Positions 60,401 through 64,000 of a DNA stretch of 64,000 bases are shown here, in pieces. Source of the DNA: Climacteris rufus (lineage: Eukaryota > Chordata > Aves > Passeriformes > Climacteridae). The notes below the pieces were generated by a model, which ran no database searches, was not told the DNA's origin, and saw nothing but the letters and a program-made list of their open reading frames with translations. The stretch's first letter is position 1, and the number at the start of each line of letters is the position of its first letter. The stretch is taken from positions 400,332 to 464,331 of the forward strand of contig VZRZ01006844.1 of the NCBI GenBank assembly GCA_013398175.1. Direction: 5' to 3'. Made by a program: the position numbers and the translations under genes.

Positions 60401-62816
60401 CTAGGTTATCTACCAGATCACCCTTAAAACCTGAAGTTACTACAGCTGAGTAAAGGATTTTCAAAATTGTAAAGGAAATAGAAACCTCAAATTTTTTTTT
60501 CTCCATGATATATTGGAAATTATCTTATGTTATTATCTGAGAGTCATGAAATGACACAGTAAACTGTGATCAGTAAACCTCCCTTTGCCCCCTGCCTCCC
60601 TTGATGCTGGTAGGAGACAACAGCTGGATATAAAATGGTTTTGTACAAACTGGAAAACTAGAAAAGCCTAATTTCCCCTAACGGCCACTCTGGGCACAAG
60701 GATAGTGCTGTAAAATTGTGATTGGTGGGGATCTGAAGGGCTCTGCTGGTCCTTTTGTATTGTAGCAGAAAAAGTCTTTCTCCTTCTTTCATTTTTTTTA
60801 TTTTGGTACAGAATATTTTTGCCATGCCAAAATATGCTTTCAATAGTCGGTAATTGTTTTTTCAAGAATATTTTAGGAGTACAGTGAGCCTGGATTCTTT
60901 TGGAAAAACTTAGTTTCCAATAGTTGTGTCCCACCCAAAACTGATTACAGAACTCTGCTTTGGGAGTCCCTACTGCCTGTTGTGCCACAACATGCACAAC
61001 ATTCAACTTGTAAGAGAAGATAAAACAGCTGTTTCATTAATTAAGTACCTTCTCTTGACTGTGTATGCAAAATAAATTTTAGCAATATGCTCAATAAAGA
61101 GAATTTAGATAAAACAGATGTGTGAAAAGCTGTTTTACTGTGACTGAATTAAATCTTGGTGCAGCAGATCTTTGTCGTATCTTTTAGTCTAATTTGTTTC
61201 ACTCAAGTAAAATATGCCTTCTAACACAAGATTTGCTAATATATTTTTCATTTGCCTTGGTTTTTTTCCAGTTTTGTAAAACAATACAACATTCTCTCTC
61301 TGCCAGCAGGAAGTGTGTATCTATTGCTTCATGAAATGGAAGCAGGTTGAGATCTTGTAATAAACAGTTCCAACTATTTATTAAAGTATTTTAGATAACT
61401 GCAGATTAATTCTTTAATACAACATATCTTTTTATAAATTAATACGAATGAACGAATATGTCTTACATACATTTCTTGTTCTGTTTCTGTCTTTCCATCC
61501 TTACATCCCCACACAAATCTTAATTCTCTCACTATCCTTTCAAAATGCCCTTTGTTTCTTTATCTCTCTCTACACATCTGGTTGTCCTGCTCTTCCCCCT
61601 GCCCCCCTCCAGCTTGATAGTCTCGTTTTTAAAGCTTTGTTCTGCAAAGTACATAATTAAGCAGTAAGACATGACAGGGCATGAATATCGTTGTATTAAT
61701 TGAGGGGAGAGAGAGAGGGAAGCCAAAGGAAAACTACAGAGAAACAATACCAGCTGGCACTCCATGGGTGTATAATTTGCAATTCATTTAGAAGAAAGCT
61801 CGTCTGTGGGGTGGAATTTTCATTGGAAAGTGATGGCCAAACCCATGTACCAAATGGATGCTTCTTAGACAGGAGCTGTGCTTTGCACTTGGGGCAGTGT
61901 AACTGCTGCAGTTTTTGCTTGTTAGACCTACTCTGATCTCTGCTGCTGGCCTGTCATGACCAGAGGGGCTCTGCAGCCAAAAACCTATTAACTGATCCAT
62001 GAAGATTGATGGCTTGTTTTGAAGGAAGGCCTATTGCAGTGCAAGTGACATTTTTCTGCTGAGAAGTAGGTGTTAATAATATCATTCTGTACTTAGCCAA
62101 AGTGACTGTAACATCTGTCTAGTGCTAATAATTGTAACAACCATTTCCATTTGAAAACATGTGAAGAAAATACTGAATGGTTGGCAAGGGTCTGCAAGTG
62201 TGAGGTCTCTCTTGCCTGTCTCTATGGCCAAGTGGTATACAGTAAAACTGTGTCTCTGAGGATGAAAAAAAAGAGCAAATAAAAACTCCATCCCTTAGGA
62301 AAAGAGCAAGTTAGTAGCAGTCACAGTGGTGAGAACTGGGAGAAGTAACAGTGTGCACATAGCAGCAGCCAGCTCTACTGTGTTAAAACTGGAACTGCTC
62401 TTTATTTTTCTGTAAATTTAATGATGGTTTAGTAATTTATACATTCCAATATGGAAAAATAAAATCTATAGTGTAGATTAGGACTTGTGCAATTGGGGCT
62501 GGGTCAGACGGAAAACTGTAAAAAGAAAAATTCTAAATGAATTCCAGTCCAATCTCTTTCCTGGACTTGGTCTGTTTGCATTTCAAATGCAATCCTGAAT
62601 TGAAGTGAATCTGTAGAACATGCCTATAGATATTTGAAACAACAAGGCTTCTGTATATAAATATAATTAAGAATTAAACATGTAGTTTAACTTTATCATC
62701 TGTGTGCTTGTTGAGCATAATGATACATTGCTGTCCTAGCCTGTAATAGTACAAATGGTAAGGACTGCACTTCATGACAGCTAATAAAGTATGGAACATT
62801 TTGTCTGTTTTCTCAG

Positions 62817-62956
62817 ACTTTCATTCCTCCCAGCTGGTTACTGGGTTCCAAAAAAATACCCAGGCGTTGGTCTGGAATGGTTCAAGAAATACAGAGAAGT
62901 TATTCAAGAAATCACTGATATATGGCATGAAAAATTGCTTCCTCTTCTGTACATTT
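62817..62956 (+). other. Exon-like open block with consensus splice sites (unidentified)
   Basis: A 140-base segment preceded by a strong acceptor (TTTTGTCTGTTTTCTCAG) and followed by a perfect donor (ATTT|GTAAGT). The frame with one leading base reads 46 uninterrupted residues, including GYWVPKKYPGVGLEWFKKY and ITDIWHEKLLPLLYI, which look protein-like. I cannot match it to CDK14 or to any family I know. A second frame is also open across the block, so openness alone is weak evidence. It could be an alternative or nested exon, a fragment of a decayed gene, or chance. Confidence 0.25.
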
Positions 62957-64000
62957 GTAAGTCTGATGTAAGACATGAAAATATTTGGGTGATCTTGGCT
63001 ATTTTTTTGGGGGCGCCATCTTTCCATTCATAAATGAAGTGGCAGGCAAATATGCAGCACTAAATGTAGATTAATTACACAGATGCTGTGCAGCATGTTT
63101 ATACATACATGATTTTGTTTCATACAGGAAATTAATGTTTTTGTATATGATCAGCGAAGCTGTGGCCACTAGTTTTAGTGATGAACAGCTTTTTCATTTG
63201 AGAAATTAGTTTTTAATGTGTGAGTTTTTTTAAAACAAATTTTGATACTGGAGCATCAGAACCATAGTAGGACCAAAATTCTTGTGGGCGGTTGTGCTGT
63301 TCAGAAGAGATTCCAGATAAAACATTCCAGCTACTTCTTAGTAATTATCCTGGGCCAGAACAGGAACTGGGACCCACTGTACTTTCATGCCTTTTTTCCT
63401 GGCTTCCAGAAAAGACAGCCTTGTTCTAATTTTGTCTTTAAAACAAACATAATTCTGTTAACTCCATTTATCCTATAGACCACCTTACTACCTATAATGA
63501 TTTTGACCTTCCAGAATTCCCTACATTATAATGGTTTATTTTTATTTTGCTTTCTCTCTTGGAGGCATCTTCCATACCAAAGTCTGGTGGCTGCAGGTTG
63601 TGTCCTCAAAGGAGTGCTTGCACTTAAGGTACTTGCTTTTGTTCTTCATGAGCTGGGCTTCATTCACTTTTTGGGTTTGTAGATGGTAGTGATTGGCATC
63701 TGTGAGCAGTGCCTGCTGAAGGTACTGCCAATAGAACATGGATATATGTGGGCAGAACGTGGATCTGCTTTGAAAACTGTTGAAGTGATTTTGTTAATTT
63801 ATTCATCCTGTATTGTACCAGATCAGCTTTGAGAGGGTTGTCTTGGTCTCTTGGGAGGAATTCCCTCATAAAGATAAATGAATAAATAATGAAAACTCAT
63901 TGAGTGATCCTGGAGTAAAAAAAAAAAAAAAAGAACTTAGGGTATTTCTGGTATCTTATTTTCCTGAAGATGTTGAAATATAACAAACAATGGCAAAGAA

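Larger units (their letters stand above)
28959..64000 (+). other. CDK14: CDK14 intron 2 (5' part, continues past the window)
   Basis: The donor GTAGGT is at 28959 and no downstream CDK14 exon is visible before the window ends, so at least 35 kb is intronic. Content that I can name: CR1 copies (39968-40633, 57480-58633, sliver near 46618-46670), LTRs (46672-47140, 56845-57425, 59012-59852), an assembly duplication and gap (47034-50666), a microsatellite (60284-60400), an E-box and homeodomain-motif cluster (42227-42960) and one exon-like segment (62817-62956). The stretches 28959-39967, 50667-56844 and 60401-62816 show nothing beyond ordinary AT-rich non-coding DNA and short homopolymers. Confidence 0.75.

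Noticed and set aside
1..64000. CRISPR arrays, operons, phage or plasmid features
   Set aside because: No regularly spaced repeats or bacterial gene architecture. The repeats, spliced gene and CpG island show vertebrate nuclear DNA.

Overview
This is 64 kb of eukaryotic nuclear DNA, almost certainly from a bird and probably a passerine. The evidence is the repeat set: CR1 LINE fragments with the typical 3' end (TTCCAACC...GATTCTRTGATT), avian-type endogenous retrovirus LTRs, and a tRNA-Ile-derived SINE with a CR1-like tail. Coding density is very low, and most open frames are chance ORFs in intergenic or intronic DNA. There is no bacterial-type gene organisation, CRISPR array or operon.

The one gene I recognise with confidence is CDK14 (PFTAIRE-1 kinase), on the + strand. 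Its first coding exon (22535-22625) sits at the downstream side of a CpG island that is partly hidden by an assembly gap (21825-22496). A 32-nt second coding exon lies at 28927-28958. The two exons join in frame and read through the conserved N-terminus of the kinase. The kinase domain itself lies beyond the window, so everything from 28959 to 64000 is best read as CDK14 intron 2.

Layout: 1-4640 is a GC-rich start followed by a possible 3' end of an unidentified + strand gene (exon-like blocks 1257-1299 and 3054-3103, poly(A) signal at 4611). 4641-21700 is intergenic, with a SINE and a solo LTR. About 21700-22740 is the CDK14 CpG island and exon 1. 22626-28926 is intron 1, with a CR1 fragment and a 15-bp minisatellite. 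28959-64000 is intron 2, with two longer CR1 copies, three or more LTRs, a second gap, and a candidate regulatory cluster near 42.2-42.95 kb.

The most consequential observation concerns the assembly. A 1,574-bp block (47034-48607) recurs at 49093-50666 with only two differences, and the two copies abut opposite edges of a 485-N gap. That is the signature of unmerged overlapping contig ends. I found no convincing novel biological system. The best biological leads are the unidentified exon-like segments at 1257-3103 and 62817-62956, and the palindromic double E-box at 42227-42240.
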